Positions 1-8,521 of a DNA stretch of 64,000 nucleotides are shown here, piece by piece. This DNA is from Pseudorhodobacter aquimaris (GTDB lineage Bacteria > Pseudomonadota > Alphaproteobacteria > Rhodobacterales > Rhodobacteraceae): NCBI RefSeq assembly GCF_001202025.1, contig NZ_LGHS01000029.1, positions 1 through 64,000 of the forward strand. The letters run 5' to 3'. The notes beneath the pieces are model-generated. The model saw only the letters and a list, made by a program, of their open reading frames with translations, did no database searches and had not been told where the DNA came from. The position numbers and the translations under genes were made by a program. How positions within the stretch are numbered: position 1 is the first letter of the stretch; the number at the start of each line of letters is the position of its first letter.

Positions 1-20
1 TGTTTACATGCGCGAGAGGG
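1..20 (+). repeat. Short palindromic element copy 1 (partial, at the window edge)
   Basis: Reads tgtttacatgcgcgagaggg. It resembles the 3' half of the copy at 183-219 read on its own strand (16 of 20 positions by eye). It interrupts OrfB right after the codons for PNMT, so its boundary on this side is set by loss of the transposase reading frame. The rest of the copy is outside the window. Confidence 0.55.
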
Positions 21-94
21 AGGTCATGTTCGGCGCTTCTGGCACCACCTGCGCGTCGGGCTTGTCCCGCTTCATCCTTTTGCGGGGTTTGATC

Positions 95-135
95 TGTTAC
101 CCGGCAGGGCATTGCGTAGCAATGGCCCGAAAGGG
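95..135 (+). repeat. Short palindromic element copy 2 (41 bp)
   Basis: Begins TGTTACCCGGCAGGG, then a hairpin (cattgc-gta-gcaatg), and ends GCCCGAAAGGG. Removing exactly 41 bp joins the flanks into an uninterrupted OrfB reading (LR then IKPRKR). It has the same length, ends and orientation as the copy at 615-655. Confidence 0.8.
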
Positions 136-182
136 CGCAGGTTCAGTTCAAGTTCACAGTAGATGCGGTAAACTCTTTTGTG

Positions 183-219
183 CCTTCTCATGCATGTGAA
201 CATGCACTGCCAGGTAACA
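183..219 (-). repeat. Short palindromic element copy 3 (37 bp, variant, inverted)
   Basis: On the minus strand it starts TGTTACCTGGCAG, has a central hairpin (tgcatg-ttca-catgca) and ends GAGAAGG. It is more diverged than copies 2 and 4 but has the same layout: conserved head, hairpin, G-rich tail. It interrupts OrfB between QPW and HKRVYR. Confidence 0.65.
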
Positions 220-540
220 GTATCCAAGGCTGCCCCTTCACGTTGCGCAGATGCAGAAAGCATAATCCAGATCCCCAAGTCTTCCGGGCTTCGGTCAGCC
301 CAACAAGCAGATCGGCAATATGCTCATTCTCGTCGCTCAGCAGCGGGCTGTAACGATAGCAGGTCTCGCTGACACCAAAGGCGCGGCAAGCCAGCGCAAT
401 GCTGACTGCGCAGCGCGCCACAGCATTCACGGCCATCTCTCGGCGTTGAGATGGCCCGCCTACTTTTTTCCAAGAGCTTCCTTCAGCAAATCAGCCTGCA
501 TGCTCAGGTCCGCATACATCCGCTTCAGCCGACGGTTCTC

Positions 541-578
541 GTTCGGCGCGCTCTCGGACCAATGGCGTTTGCGCCTCA
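541..578 (-). repeat. Short palindromic element copy 5 (about 38 bp, variant without the conserved head)
   Basis: On the minus strand it contains the hairpin GGCG-CAAA-CGCC followed by attggTCCGAGAGCGC. This matches the hairpin-plus-CCGAGAGGG tail of the other copies, but the TGTTACCCGGCAGG head is missing. The insert is defined by loss of frame between KAME and ENRRLKRM in OrfA. Confidence 0.5.
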
Positions 579-614
579 CTCCATGGCCTTCATCTGGCTG
601 ATCATGGACGCGTC

Positions 615-655
615 TGTTACCCGGCAGGGTTTTGCAAAGCAAAAGCCCGAGAGGG
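615..655 (+). repeat. Short palindromic element copy 4 (41 bp)
   Basis: Begins TGTTACCCGGCAGGG, then a perfect hairpin (ttttgc-aaa-gcaaaa), and ends GCCCGAGAGGG. Excising 41 bp restores OrfA (GGM then DASMIS). It is nearly identical to copy 2 outside the hairpin, where paired bases differ in a compensated way, so the fold appears conserved. Confidence 0.8.
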
Positions 656-870
656 CATGCCGCCATACTTCGCCCGCCATTTATAGAAGGACGCGTTGCT
701 CATACCGTGCTCGCGGCACAGCTCTGCCACCGGCACGCCACCTTCGCCCTGGCGCAGGATCGAAAGGATCTGCGCCTCAGTGTATCTGCTTTTCTGCATT
801 CAAAATCTCCTCAGACATCTTGCCGAGAAAATTCTACTTATGAAGCCCCTTAATTTTGGGGGGGGATTAC

Positions 871-1129
871 CAATAAACTTCGCCATGAAGTGCGCGGTGG
901 TCTCGTTCTGGAACGCATGGATGACTATTGCGCAACGCCCTCTTGCGGTACGCCCGGTGATCCCAACCAGCCAATCGCTGGCTATGGCCGAAATTGCTTA
1001 TCGTTTCATAGGTGCGATCAGGCGCAGTTTTCACCGCTGTTCAAAAGCCAATTCGCTGCTACGCCATCGGAATGCTGTCCGCCCGTAAAAGGTCTGGCCC
1101 CCGCGATAGGATACGGGGGCCAATCAGGA
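871..1129. other. Intergenic stretch between the IS relic and the aldehyde dehydrogenase; no gene seen
   Basis: No open frame here looks coding on either strand. There is a small hairpin (ccagc-caatc-gctgg near 976-990). It probably holds decayed sequence flanking the IS and the 3' untranslated end of the downstream-oriented dehydrogenase gene. Confidence 0.4.
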
Positions 1130-2653
1130 TTAGAAGAAACCCAGTTTGTTCGGATTATAGCTGACCAACATATTTTTGGTCTGCTGATAATGATCCAACA
1201 TCATCTTGTGGTTCTCACGCCCGATACCCGATTGCTTGTAGCCGCCAAAGGCCGCATGGGCGGGATAGGCGTGATAGTTGTTCACCCAGACGCGGCCCGC
1301 CTCGATCGCGCGGCCCATGCGGTAACAGGTGTTCATGTCGCGTGACCAGACCCCCGCGCCAAGCCCGTACATCGTGTCATTGGCAATTGCGAGGGCCTCG
1401 GCCTCATCCTTGAAGGTGGTGACGGAAACAACGGGACCAAAGATTTCCTCCTGGAACACGCGCATCTTGTTATGGCCTTTGAGGATTGTCGGCTCGATAT
1501 AATTGCCCCCTGCCAGCTCACCCTTAAACTGCGCGGCCTTGCCGCCGATCAGGACCTCGGCCCCTTCTTCGCGCCCGATGGTGAAATAGGACAATATCTT
1601 TTCCTGCTGTGCCTTGCTCGCCTGCGCGCCGACCATGGTTTCAGGATCGCGCGGATCGCCGTGTTTGATGGCTTTGACCCGCTCAATCACCCGCTCCATG
1701 AAGGCGTCATAGATATCTTCCTGCACCAGCGCGCGCGACGGGCAGGTGCAGACCTCACCTTGGTTGAAGGCAAAGAGGACAAAGCCCTCAACCGCCTTGT
1801 CCAAAAAGGCGTCATCCTCACGCATGATGTCCGAGAAGAACACATTGGGGCTTTTGCCGCCCAGCTCAAGGGTGACAGGGATCAGATTTTCGGTCGCCGC
1901 CTGCATAATCGTGCGGCCGGTGGCGGTAGAGCCGGTAAAGGCGATCTTGGCGATCCGTTTCGATGTGGCCAAAGCCGCGCCAACCTCGGCACCGTATCCG
2001 TTGACGATATTCAAGACACCGCCAGGCAGCAGGTCATTGATGATCTCGGCCAGCACCATGATCGCCGCCGGAGTTTGTTCAGCCGGTTTCAGGACAACGC
2101 AATTGCCCGCCGCCAGCGCCGGCGCCAATTTCCACGCCGCCATCAGGATCGAGAAATTCCACGGGATGATCTGGCCGACAACGCCAAGCGGCTCATGATA
2201 GTGATAGGCCACCGTATCGGCGTCGATCTCGCTCATGGAGCCTTCTTGCCCGCGCAGAACGCTTGCGAAATAGCGGAAGTGATCGGCAGCCAGCGGGATA
2301 TCGGCGGCCATTGTCTCGCGGATCGGCTTACCGTTGTCCCATGTCTCGGCGCGGGCGATCAGCTCCAGGTTCGCCTCGATCGCATCGGCAATCTTGAGCA
2401 GCACATTCGCACGCTCGGTGGCTGATTTGCTGCCCCATCCGGCCTTGGCGGCATGGGCAGCATCCAGCGCCAGTTCCACATCAGCCGCGTCCGAGCGTGC
2501 GACGTCATTGATCTTTTCACCTGTGATCGGCGTTACATTCTCAAAATAGCGACCATTGACAGGGGCCACGAACTTGCCGCCGATAAAGTTGTCATACCGT
2601 GTTTTGAAGGGCGACGTATATGTGCCCGCCTCGGTGTGCGCGATGTCTTTCAT
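1130..2653 (-). CDS. aldB: NAD-dependent aldehyde dehydrogenase, AldB/AcoD/ExaC type
   Basis: About 507 residues, full length for the family. It oxidises acetaldehyde and similar short aldehydes to acids in the cytoplasm. Seen: [12 protein letters not shown] and [12 protein letters not shown] in the NAD-binding half, [12 protein letters not shown] with the catalytic Glu, and [15 protein letters not shown] with the catalytic Cys. The C-terminus ([19 protein letters not shown], then [12 protein letters not shown]) closely resembles E. coli AldB from memory. I chose the ATG at 2653 because GGAGGAAC sits 8 nt upstream and the protein then aligns with the family N-terminus; a longer frame to 2731 lacks such support. 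The regulator at 2780-3739 is just upstream on the same strand, as in acoR/aldehyde dehydrogenase loci. Confidence 0.95.
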   Translation of the reverse strand: MKDIAHTEAGTYTSPFKTRYDNFIGGKFVAPVNGRYFENVTPITGEKINDVARSDAADVELALDAAHAAKAGWGSKSATERANVLLKIADAIEANLELIARAETWDNGKPIRETMAADIPLAADHFRYFASVLRGQEGSMSEIDADTVAYHYHEPLGVVGQIIPWNFSILMAAWKLAPALAAGNCVVLKPAEQTPAAIMVLAEIINDLLPGGVLNIVNGYGAEVGAALATSKRIAKIAFTGSTATGRTIMQAATENLIPVTLELGGKSPNVFFSDIMREDDAFLDKAVEGFVLFAFNQGEVCTCPSRALVQEDIYDAFMERVIERVKAIKHGDPRDPETMVGAQASKAQQEKILSYFTIGREEGAEVLIGGKAAQFKGELAGGNYIEPTILKGHNKMRVFQEEIFGPVVSVTTFKDEAEALAIANDTMYGLGAGVWSRDMNTCYRMGRAIEAGRVWVNNYHAYPAHAAFGGYKQSGIGRENHKMMLDHYQQTKNMLVSYNPNKLGFF

Positions 2654-2779
2654 GATTGTTCCTCCAAACGTCCCAAGTCCTCCACCTGGGATTAGGACCA
2701 TCATGACCAGCTTTAAGGCCCGCGTCATCATGGCAAAACCGGAACTCTGCCAGTTGTGTATCAGGGGTGAGACAGTCCG

Positions 2780-3739
2780 TCAGCTTTCGTGCAAGCCAAG
2801 CCGTTTCATCCGGCGGTAAAGCGTGGCGCGCCCCACCCCAAGCTGACGTGCCGCCTGTGAGACATTGCCATCCGCCCGCGCCAAGGCCCGCACCACGGCG
2901 GCCTTTTCGGCACGCTCAAACCCTGTCGGGCCATCCTCTCGCCCAAGAATATCGCGCGCAGGGCGCGGCGTCAGCGGGCCGGTCGCGGCCAGACCAAAGG
3001 CTCGGCGCGCCTCACGCGTGGCGCCGATCACAAGGTCGTGGTCATCAATCGCCAAAAGCGTGGCAGAGCCGGTATCATCGCAATCGGCAACCACAATCCG
3101 TGCCGCGTTAAATGTGGCGCGAAAATTGGCCTCCTCAATCGCGCGGGCGGTTTGGGCAACCTGCGCGGCGATCAGCCGGTTAAACGCCTCGGTCTGGTCC
3201 ACCCGCGCCGAGGATACGTCCAGTGCCGCCATAATCTGCCCCTGCGCGCCAAAGATCGGCGCGTCGATGCAGCTCATCCCCGTGTTGCGGGCATAGAAAT
3301 GTTCGTCCTGATGGATGATGACCCGCCTGCTTTCGGTCAGGCAGGTGCCAATGCCATTGGTGCCCTCGCGTTGCTCACTCCAATCGGCACCTTTGCGCAG
3401 GCCCCAACTGTCGAAAACCGGCTTGTCGGCCGCGGATATACGTTGATCCAGCACCACGCCATCCACATCCGACAGTAAAACCGCGCAACCCGACTGCCCC
3501 ACCAGCGAATAAAGCATATCCAGACGCGGGGCTGCGATCATCATGAAGGTGTCATTCGCCGCAAGACGCGCCGAGAGTGCGGCCTCTTCGATCACCTCGG
3601 GCGGGCGGCGGTCATCAGGGTCCAGCCCGTATTTCAGGACCGAACGATGCCAGCTTGCCGCAATTTGCGACCGTGCCGCCGCCGAGGCAGAATCCGCTAC
3701 CTCAAGAACTTTGCCCGCATGGGAGGTCTTATGTCGCAT
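2780..3739 (-). CDS. GAF-domain, Fis-type HTH transcriptional regulator, AcoR-like
   Basis: About 319 residues. The N-terminal two-thirds match the AcoR sensor region with a GAF fold (WSEQREGTNGIGTCLTESRR, HQDEHFYARNTGMSCIDAPI). The C-terminus is a Fis-type helix-turn-helix (GNVSQAARQLGVGRATLYRR). The AAA+ sigma-54 activation domain of classical AcoR is absent, so it should act with ordinary RNA polymerase holoenzyme. It probably controls the downstream aldehyde dehydrogenase; this is inferred from position. The ATG at 3739 has GGGAT upstream; an in-frame TTG at 3754 is an alternative start. An imperfect inverted repeat lies 33 bp upstream. Confidence 0.88.
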   Translation of the reverse strand: MRHKTSHAGKVLEVADSASAAARSQIAASWHRSVLKYGLDPDDRRPPEVIEEAALSARLAANDTFMMIAAPRLDMLYSLVGQSGCAVLLSDVDGVVLDQRISAADKPVFDSWGLRKGADWSEQREGTNGIGTCLTESRRVIIHQDEHFYARNTGMSCIDAPIFGAQGQIMAALDVSSARVDQTEAFNRLIAAQVAQTARAIEEANFRATFNAARIVVADCDDTGSATLLAIDDHDLVIGATREARRAFGLAATGPLTPRPARDILGREDGPTGFERAEKAAVVRALARADGNVSQAARQLGVGRATLYRRMKRLGLHES

Positions 3740-3771
3740 GGATATCCCGACCAAGAGCTGTGTTTCAGGAT

Positions 3772-3799
3772 GTTACGAAACCTTTGCAGATTTCGCAAC
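3772..3799. promoter_or_regulatory. Candidate operator upstream of the AcoR-like regulator
   Basis: Inverted repeat gttacgaaa, 10-nt spacer, tttcgcaac, with one mismatch in 9. It lies about 33 bp upstream of the regulator start and between it and pyrH. Autoregulation is a guess from position. Confidence 0.4.
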
Positions 3800-3835
3800 A
3801 ATCCTGTTTACCCCCGCAGGATGCCCACGCCCGGC

Positions 3836-4573
3836 TTAGCCATGCACCTTGGTATAGGTGCCCTGTCCGGCCAAAATCCCGCGAAAACCGCCGGGCTCAT
3901 CAAGGCTGAACACGATGATCGGCAGGTTATTATCTCGCGCCAATGCGATGGCCGAGGCATCCATGACCCCAAGATGCTTTTGCAAGACCTCGTCATAGGT
4001 CACGTTCTCATAGCGTTTGGCATCGGCAAATTTCTTGGGGTCTTTGTCATAGACGCCGTCAACCTTGGTGCCCTTGAAGATCGCCTCACAGGCCATCTCG
4101 TTGGCGCGCAGCGTGGCCGCCGTGTCGGTGGTGAAATAGGGGTTACCGGTGCCCGCAGCAAATATGCAGACGCGCTTTTTTTCAAGGTGGCGCACGGCGC
4201 GGCGGCGGATGTAGGGTTCGCAAACCTGATCCATTGGAATGGCGGAAATCACGCGGGTGTGGATCTTTAGCGCCTCCAAGGCCGCCTGCATCGCCAGCGC
4301 GTTCATCACCGTGGCCAGCATGCCCATGTAATCGGCGGTCGTCCGCTCCATCCCTTGGGCCGAACCTTGCAACCCGCGAAAGATATTGCCGCCGCCGATC
4401 ACCATGCAGATCTCGACGCCCAGATCATGCACCGATTTCACCTCTTGCGCGATGCGGGCAACGGTTGGCGGATGCAGCCCGTAGCCTTGATCCCCCATCA
4501 ACGCCTCACCCGAGATTTTGAGCATGACACGGCCATGGGTGGTGACGGGCAATTCAGTGAGATTGACGGGCAT
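3836..4573 (-). CDS. pyrH: UMP kinase
   Basis: About 245 residues, normal for PyrH, a hexameric cytoplasmic enzyme that phosphorylates UMP to UDP. Amino-acid-kinase fold motifs: [12 protein letters not shown] at the N-terminus, [25 protein letters not shown], and [13 protein letters not shown] chose ATG 4573 because AGGAA lies 7 nt upstream; the GTG at 4606 is a longer alternative. Its usual neighbours tsf and frr are absent: a transcription regulator follows downstream, and miaA is divergent upstream. Confidence 0.97.
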   Translation of the reverse strand: MPVNLTELPVTTHGRVMLKISGEALMGDQGYGLHPPTVARIAQEVKSVHDLGVEICMVIGGGNIFRGLQGSAQGMERTTADYMGMLATVMNALAMQAALEALKIHTRVISAIPMDQVCEPYIRRRAVRHLEKKRVCIFAAGTGNPYFTTDTAATLRANEMACEAIFKGTKVDGVYDKDPKKFADAKRYENVTYDEVLQKHLGVMDASAIALARDNNLPIIVFSLDEPGGFRGILAGQGTYTKVHG

Positions 4574-4764
4574 TGCAGCATTCCTGACAGGCTGGCGCCG
4601 GTTCACCGTGACGCGCAGCCACGGCTGTGCAATGAGGGAATCCAGACGGGGTTTATCTGTCGCGTAAAATGTCGCAAAACGGCGGCAGGTTCAACAGTCC
4701 AAAACCCGCAAGCCGCCAAAAGCCCGTCCGGAACCGCGACAGCCCAGAGAAAAGTGAGCCAAAC

Positions 4765-5637
4765 GTGATCGAAACCATCTCAACCGAGCGTCCGGTCTTG
4801 ATCGCCGGCCCGACGGCAAGCGGCAAATCGGCGCTGGCCGCCGCGATTGTGGAACGCTCGGGCGGGGTGGTGGTCAATGCCGATGCCTTGCAGGTTTACG
4901 GCTGCTGGCGGTTGTTGACCGCACGGCCAAGCAAGGCCGAAGAGGCCGCCCTGCCCCACCGGCTTTACGGGCATATCGGGCGCGATGATCCCTATTCCGT
5001 TGGCCACTGGCTGCGGGAGGTGGCACGCGTGATTGCTGAGGGCGCGCGCCCTGTGATCGTGGGCGGGACGGGACTTTATTTCAGCGCCCTGACCGAAGGT
5101 CTGGCAGAGATCCCGGAAATCCCGCCCGCGACCCGCGCCCTTGCCGATGCCCGCCGGCTCCATGAGGGAATGACAGGCATGCTGGACGAGCTCGACGCCC
5201 CCACCCGCGCCCGCATCGATCAGCGCAACCCCGCAAGGGTGCAGCGCGCTTGGGAGGTTCTGCACGCCACCGGCCGCGGTTTGGCGGATTGGCAGGCCGA
5301 TACAGCCCCCCCGTTGATGCCGCTGGCGGATGTGGAACCGATTGTGCTGCGCCCCGATGTCGGTTGGCTCAATGCCCGTATTGACCGGCGTTTCGATATG
5401 ATGATGACCCAAGGCGCGCTGGAAGAAGTGCGCGCCGAATTGCCGACATGGGATCCCTTGCGCCCTTCGGCCCGTGCCATTGGCGCGCCGGAACTGGTGG
5501 CTTATCTGCGCGCCGAAACCGGGCTGGATGAGGCGATTGGCGCGGCCAAGCTTGCCTCGCGCCAATATGCGAAACGACAACGGACATGGTTCCGCAATCG
5601 GATGAAAAACTGGATCTCGCTCGATCCCGCCGCGTAA
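4765..5637 (+). CDS. miaA: tRNA dimethylallyltransferase
   Basis: Transfers a dimethylallyl group to A37 of tRNAs reading UNN codons. The P-loop GPTASGKS is at the N-terminus, followed by [20 protein letters not shown] and [13 protein letters not shown]. The C-terminal part ([15 protein letters not shown]) is typical. The GTG start at 4765 gives about 290 residues, the usual length. An ATG at 4669 would add a 32-residue extension with no clear ribosome binding site. Divergent from pyrH. Confidence 0.94.
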   Translation: MIETISTERPVLIAGPTASGKSALAAAIVERSGGVVVNADALQVYGCWRLLTARPSKAEEAALPHRLYGHIGRDDPYSVGHWLREVARVIAEGARPVIVGGTGLYFSALTEGLAEIPEIPPATRALADARRLHEGMTGMLDELDAPTRARIDQRNPARVQRAWEVLHATGRGLADWQADTAPPLMPLADVEPIVLRPDVGWLNARIDRRFDMMMTQGALEEVRAELPTWDPLRPSARAIGAPELVAYLRAETGLDEAIGAAKLASRQYAKRQRTWFRNRMKNWISLDPAA

Positions 5638-5659
5638 ATTGGTACTTGCATGGCAAACC

Positions 5660-5680
5660 TGTGGATAAATCTGTGGATGT
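5660..5680 (+). promoter_or_regulatory. Tandem DnaA-box-like sites in the miaA-AraC regulator gap
   Basis: TGTGGATAA at 5660-5668 is a perfect complement of the consensus DnaA 9-mer. TGTGGATGT at 5672-5680 matches 7 of 9. They are direct repeats 12 bp apart, followed by an AT-rich stretch to about 5705. Function unknown; no origin-linked genes are nearby. Confidence 0.5.
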
Positions 5681-5761
5681 GTTCGATTTTCACTATTTTT
5701 AGCTTGGGACATGACCCCGCTGCTGCTTAAATTGCATCATCAAGCAAGGGATAGCCCCGAT

Positions 5762-6559
5762 ATGAATGATCTTTCAGCCCTGTCACAATTGCGCTTTGTC
5801 GCGATCCCCCGTCTTGCCGCGCAAGGGCGCTGGCGTGTGGAGGCGATGCGGTCCCTGTCCGAGCCGGTGCTGCTTTGGTTCACCAAAGGGCAAGGCCGGA
5901 TCACCATCGCCGGATCGACTCGGGGCTATACCGCGCATAACGCGGTGTTCATCCCGCCAGGCGTCATGCATGGGTTCGAAGTGGGGCCACAGGTTTTTGG
6001 CACGGCCGTGTTCTTTGGCCGCAACTGCAGCCTGCCCTTGCCCAAGGCGCCGCAACACCTGCGCATCCGTGAGGCATCGGCCCAGCAAGAACTGAACATG
6101 ACGCTTGATGCCATCCAGCGCGAAATGAACAGCGATACCCCCGCCCATGACCGCGCGACACTGCACCATCTTGGCTTGCTGAGCGTCTGGCTGGAACGTC
6201 AGGTCCATAAAGCAGGCGGCGAGATGCGCGACAGCGACGCCGCAGGGCGGCTGGTTGCACGCTATGCCAATCTTTTGGAACGCAATTTCAAATCAGGCAT
6301 GGGCGTTGCCGAATTTGCCGAAGCCCTGGGCGTGACCCCGACGCATTTGACCCGCTGTTGCAAACAGACCTGCGGCAAGCCTGCCTCGAATCTGCTCCAT
6401 GACCGCCTGATCTTTGAGGCGAGCACGCTGCTTTGCGACACCAAGACACCGGTTGGCAAGATCGCATCCGATCTCGGCTTTGCCTCCCCCGCCTATTTCA
6501 CCCGCGCCTTTCAGCACAAGACCGGGAAATCCCCTTCGGCGTTCCGAAAACAGGCCTGA
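5762..6559 (+). CDS. AraC-family transcriptional regulator
   Basis: About 265 residues. The N-terminal half is a cupin-like sensor (VLLWFTKGQGRITIAGSTRG, HNAVFIPPGVMHGFEVG). The C-terminal ~100 residues hold the two AraC helix-turn-helix motifs (GVAEFAEALGVTPTHLTRCC and VGKIASDLGFASPAYFTRAF, then HKTGKSPSAFRKQ). ATG 5762 was preferred to an upstream ATG at 5711 because AGGGAT lies upstream and the cupin domain starts soon after. Its target is unknown; the substrate-binding protein at 6813 is the nearest downstream candidate. Confidence 0.9.
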   Translation: MNDLSALSQLRFVAIPRLAAQGRWRVEAMRSLSEPVLLWFTKGQGRITIAGSTRGYTAHNAVFIPPGVMHGFEVGPQVFGTAVFFGRNCSLPLPKAPQHLRIREASAQQELNMTLDAIQREMNSDTPAHDRATLHHLGLLSVWLERQVHKAGGEMRDSDAAGRLVARYANLLERNFKSGMGVAEFAEALGVTPTHLTRCCKQTCGKPASNLLHDRLIFEASTLLCDTKTPVGKIASDLGFASPAYFTRAFQHKTGKSPSAFRKQA

Positions 6560-6812
6560 CCGGTTGCACCGCAAAGGCACAGTGGCTAACAGTGATAAAT
6601 GTTGTTTTTTTTGACAAGTTCTCGCCCTGCTGGTGACAGGCAACTGCGGTTTTGAATCGTTTTGGGCAGCGCTACGGATTGACTGCCGGGAAAAACCGCG
6701 CAGAATTAGAGATCTGCCAAGGTCTTCTGTCATCACCCACCAATTTACCAAGATGCGATCCGCCCCGGCCTGAAAGACCGAAGCGAAGTGCCAAACATTC
6801 GGGGAGAATGCT
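6560..6812. other. Intergenic region upstream of the substrate-binding protein
   Basis: About 250 bp with no gene. It has a T run followed by TTGACA near 6610, which could be a -35 element, but no convincing -10 at the right distance. The far end carries GGGGAGAA, the ribosome binding site for the GTG start at 6813. Confidence 0.3.
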
Positions 6813-8456
6813 GTGACACAGACGACGCGAAACCTACATCCGGCGGCCCTTGCCTATGCCGCCGAAGTTGGCGCAGGCACGCTTGATCGGCGTGACTTCC
6901 TGACACGCGCCTGCGCCTTGGGTATCGCAGCCCCCACAGCTTACGGCCTTTTGGGCCTTGCCGCCCCGCAAGCCAACGCTGCAACGCCCATACCGGGCGG
7001 CGTTTTGCGCATGGCGATGGAGACCAGAAACCTTAGGGATCCGCGCACCGCTGACTGGTCGCAGATCGCCAATTTCACACGGGGATGGCTGGAATATCTG
7101 GTGGAATACAACGCCGATGGCACGCTTCGCGGCATGTTGTTGGAAAGCTGGAAAACAAATGAGGATGCGACTGAATACTGGCTGACCCTCCGCAAGGGGG
7201 TAACCTGGAACAATGGCGATGCCTTTACCGCCCATGATGTCGCCCATAACATCACCCGCTGGTGCGATGGCAGGGTCAGGGGCAACTCCATGTCCGCACG
7301 TATGAGCGCGCTAGTTGACCCCGCAATCAACACCGCAGCCGAGGGTGCAATCTCGGTCATTGATGACCACACCGTCAAGCTGACGCTGAACGCGCCAGAT
7401 ATCGCCTTGATTGTGAATATGTCCGACTATCCTGCGGCAGTGGTGCACCCCTCTTATGACGATGGCGACCCCTCGTTGAACCCGATCGGAACCGGTCCCT
7501 ATTTGCCTGAAACCAATCTGGTTGGTCTACGCCAAAGCTTGCTACGCAATAGCGCGCATGGATGGTGGGGGACAGAGGTTTACGGCGGACCATATCTGGA
7601 TAGAATTGATTACATCGACCTTGGCACCGACCCCGGTGCCGCCATCGCGGCCGCGCGTGCAGAAGAAATTGACGCGACCTATCAATCCATTGGCGATTTT
7701 ATCGAAATTCTCGATGATCTCGGCTGGGAAAAATCGGAAATCGATACAGCCGCCACGATTACTCTGCGTTTCAACCAAAACGCCGAGGAATACAAGGACC
7801 TGCGCGTCCGCCGCGCGCTTGCGATGGCCGTCGACAATGGTATCATCCTTGAGCTTGGCTATAGCAACCTTGGCACGGTTGCACAGAACCATCATGTCTG
7901 TGACATCCACCCCGAATATGCCGCGCTTCCGCCTTTGAAGGCAGATCCGAAGGCGGCTCTGGCCCTTCTGACAGAGGCTGGGATGGCGGATTTCGAGTTT
8001 GAGCTGCACTCCCTTGATGACACATGGCAAGCCAGAACAAGCGATGCGGTGGCGGCCCAGTTGCGCGATGCCGGCATCAGGGTAAAGCGGACGATGCATC
8101 CGGGTATAACCATTTCTACCGACTGGAAAAAATTTCCCTTCTCGGCAACCGAATGGAATATGCGGCCCCTTGGCGTGCAAATCCTGACGCTCGCTTATCG
8201 CACGGGCGGCGCATGGAATGAGACAGCCTTTTCAGATGCAGAATTCGATACGCTTTTGGCACAGGCCAATGCCATCGCCGACGCCGATGATCGCCGCGTG
8301 GTGATGAAACGGCTGGAGGAAATCCTGCAAGACCAAGCTGTCATGATACAGCCCTACTGGCGCAAGCTTTATAGGCACGTCGATCCAAAGGTGAAAGGTG
8401 CCGAAATGCACCCGACCTTTGAGCACCATCATTACAAATGGTGGATTGAAGTCTGA
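6813..8456 (+). CDS. ABC transporter substrate-binding protein, family 5 (peptide/nickel/opine type), Tat-exported
   Basis: 547 residues from a GTG start with a strong upstream GGGGAGAA. A twin-arginine motif (LDRRDFL, Arg26-Arg27) is followed by a hydrophobic stretch and a likely cleavage site near ANAA (about residue 57), so it should be exported folded to the periplasm. SBP_bac_5 features: [31 protein letters not shown], and [13 protein letters not shown]. No permease or ATPase gene is nearby, so it either works with a transporter encoded elsewhere or is a stray component. The ligand cannot be inferred. Confidence 0.9.
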   Translation: MTQTTRNLHPAALAYAAEVGAGTLDRRDFLTRACALGIAAPTAYGLLGLAAPQANAATPIPGGVLRMAMETRNLRDPRTADWSQIANFTRGWLEYLVEYNADGTLRGMLLESWKTNEDATEYWLTLRKGVTWNNGDAFTAHDVAHNITRWCDGRVRGNSMSARMSALVDPAINTAAEGAISVIDDHTVKLTLNAPDIALIVNMSDYPAAVVHPSYDDGDPSLNPIGTGPYLPETNLVGLRQSLLRNSAHGWWGTEVYGGPYLDRIDYIDLGTDPGAAIAAARAEEIDATYQSIGDFIEILDDLGWEKSEIDTAATITLRFNQNAEEYKDLRVRRALAMAVDNGIILELGYSNLGTVAQNHHVCDIHPEYAALPPLKADPKAALALLTEAGMADFEFELHSLDDTWQARTSDAVAAQLRDAGIRVKRTMHPGITISTDWKKFPFSATEWNMRPLGVQILTLAYRTGGAWNETAFSDAEFDTLLAQANAIADADDRRVVMKRLEEILQDQAVMIQPYWRKLYRHVDPKVKGAEMHPTFEHHHYKWWIEV

Positions 8457-8493
8457 CCCAAGCAAACGGGATAAGATTTCCGCATGCGCAGCA

Positions 8494-8517
8494 AAAAAGG
8501 GGGCCAAGCCCCCCTTT
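8494..8517. terminator. Bidirectional terminator between the substrate-binding protein and der
   Basis: Hairpin GGGGGcc-aag-CCCCC flanked by an A run on the left and TTT on the right. It lies 38 bp after the + strand stop and 5 bp after the der stop on the minus strand. Confidence 0.7.
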
Positions 8518-8521
8518 GATT

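Larger units (their letters stand above)
1..459 (-). pseudogene. IS3-family transposase OrfB, N-terminal part, disrupted and truncated
   Basis: The minus strand reads MAVNAVARCAVSIALACRAF from 436 through to VKGQPW, which is the N-terminus of an IS3-type OrfB. An insert at 183-219 breaks it. It resumes as HKRVYRIYCELELNLR, is broken again at 95-135, resumes as IKPRKRMKRDKPDAQVVPEA, and is lost at 20-1 where a fifth insert seems to begin. The DDE catalytic core would lie beyond the window start and is not seen. Non-functional. Confidence 0.85.
460..799 (-). pseudogene. IS3-family transposase OrfA (HTH protein), disrupted
   Basis: The N-terminal 48 residues from ATG 799 are intact and carry the typical OrfA helix-turn-helix (MQKSRYTEAQILSILRQGEG, then AELCREHGMSNASFYKWRAK). 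After YGGM a 41-bp insert (615-655) shifts the frame. The next native piece reads DASMISQMKAME. A second insert of about 38 bp (541-578) follows, and then ENRRLKRMYADLSMQADLL finishes the leucine-rich C-terminus, with a stop at 460. A putative Shine-Dalgarno (gaggag) lies just upstream of 799. The gene cannot give full-length OrfA. Confidence 0.85.
1..870 (-). mobile_element. Relic of an IS3-family insertion sequence, truncated by the window edge
   Basis: Minus-strand reading recovers an OrfA-like segment (start at 799) followed by an OrfB N-terminal segment running off the window start. Both are in pieces: reading frame is lost at about 655-615, 578-541, 219-183, 135-95 and 20-1, each time at a short palindromic insert. 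Deleting the inserts on paper restores a plausible continuous transposase. The upstream edge is not certain. An AT-rich stretch with a G run near 845-870 may be the terminal region, but without the other end the inverted repeat cannot be confirmed. The IS3 family assignment rests on the OrfA HTH and the OrfB N-terminus. Confidence 0.85.

Noticed and set aside
938-990. Possible sixth palindromic element near the IS relic
   Set aside because: There is a hairpin and a related AAGAGGGC motif, but the conserved head is absent and the resemblance is weak.
2654-2779. Sigma-54 promoter in front of the aldehyde dehydrogenase
   Set aside because: GG and GC elements do not have the required 10-base spacing, and the linked regulator lacks the AAA+ domain needed for sigma-54.
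6600-6640. TTGACA-type promoter upstream of the substrate-binding protein
   Set aside because: A possible -35 was seen, but no -10 at a sensible spacing, so it was not listed as a promoter.
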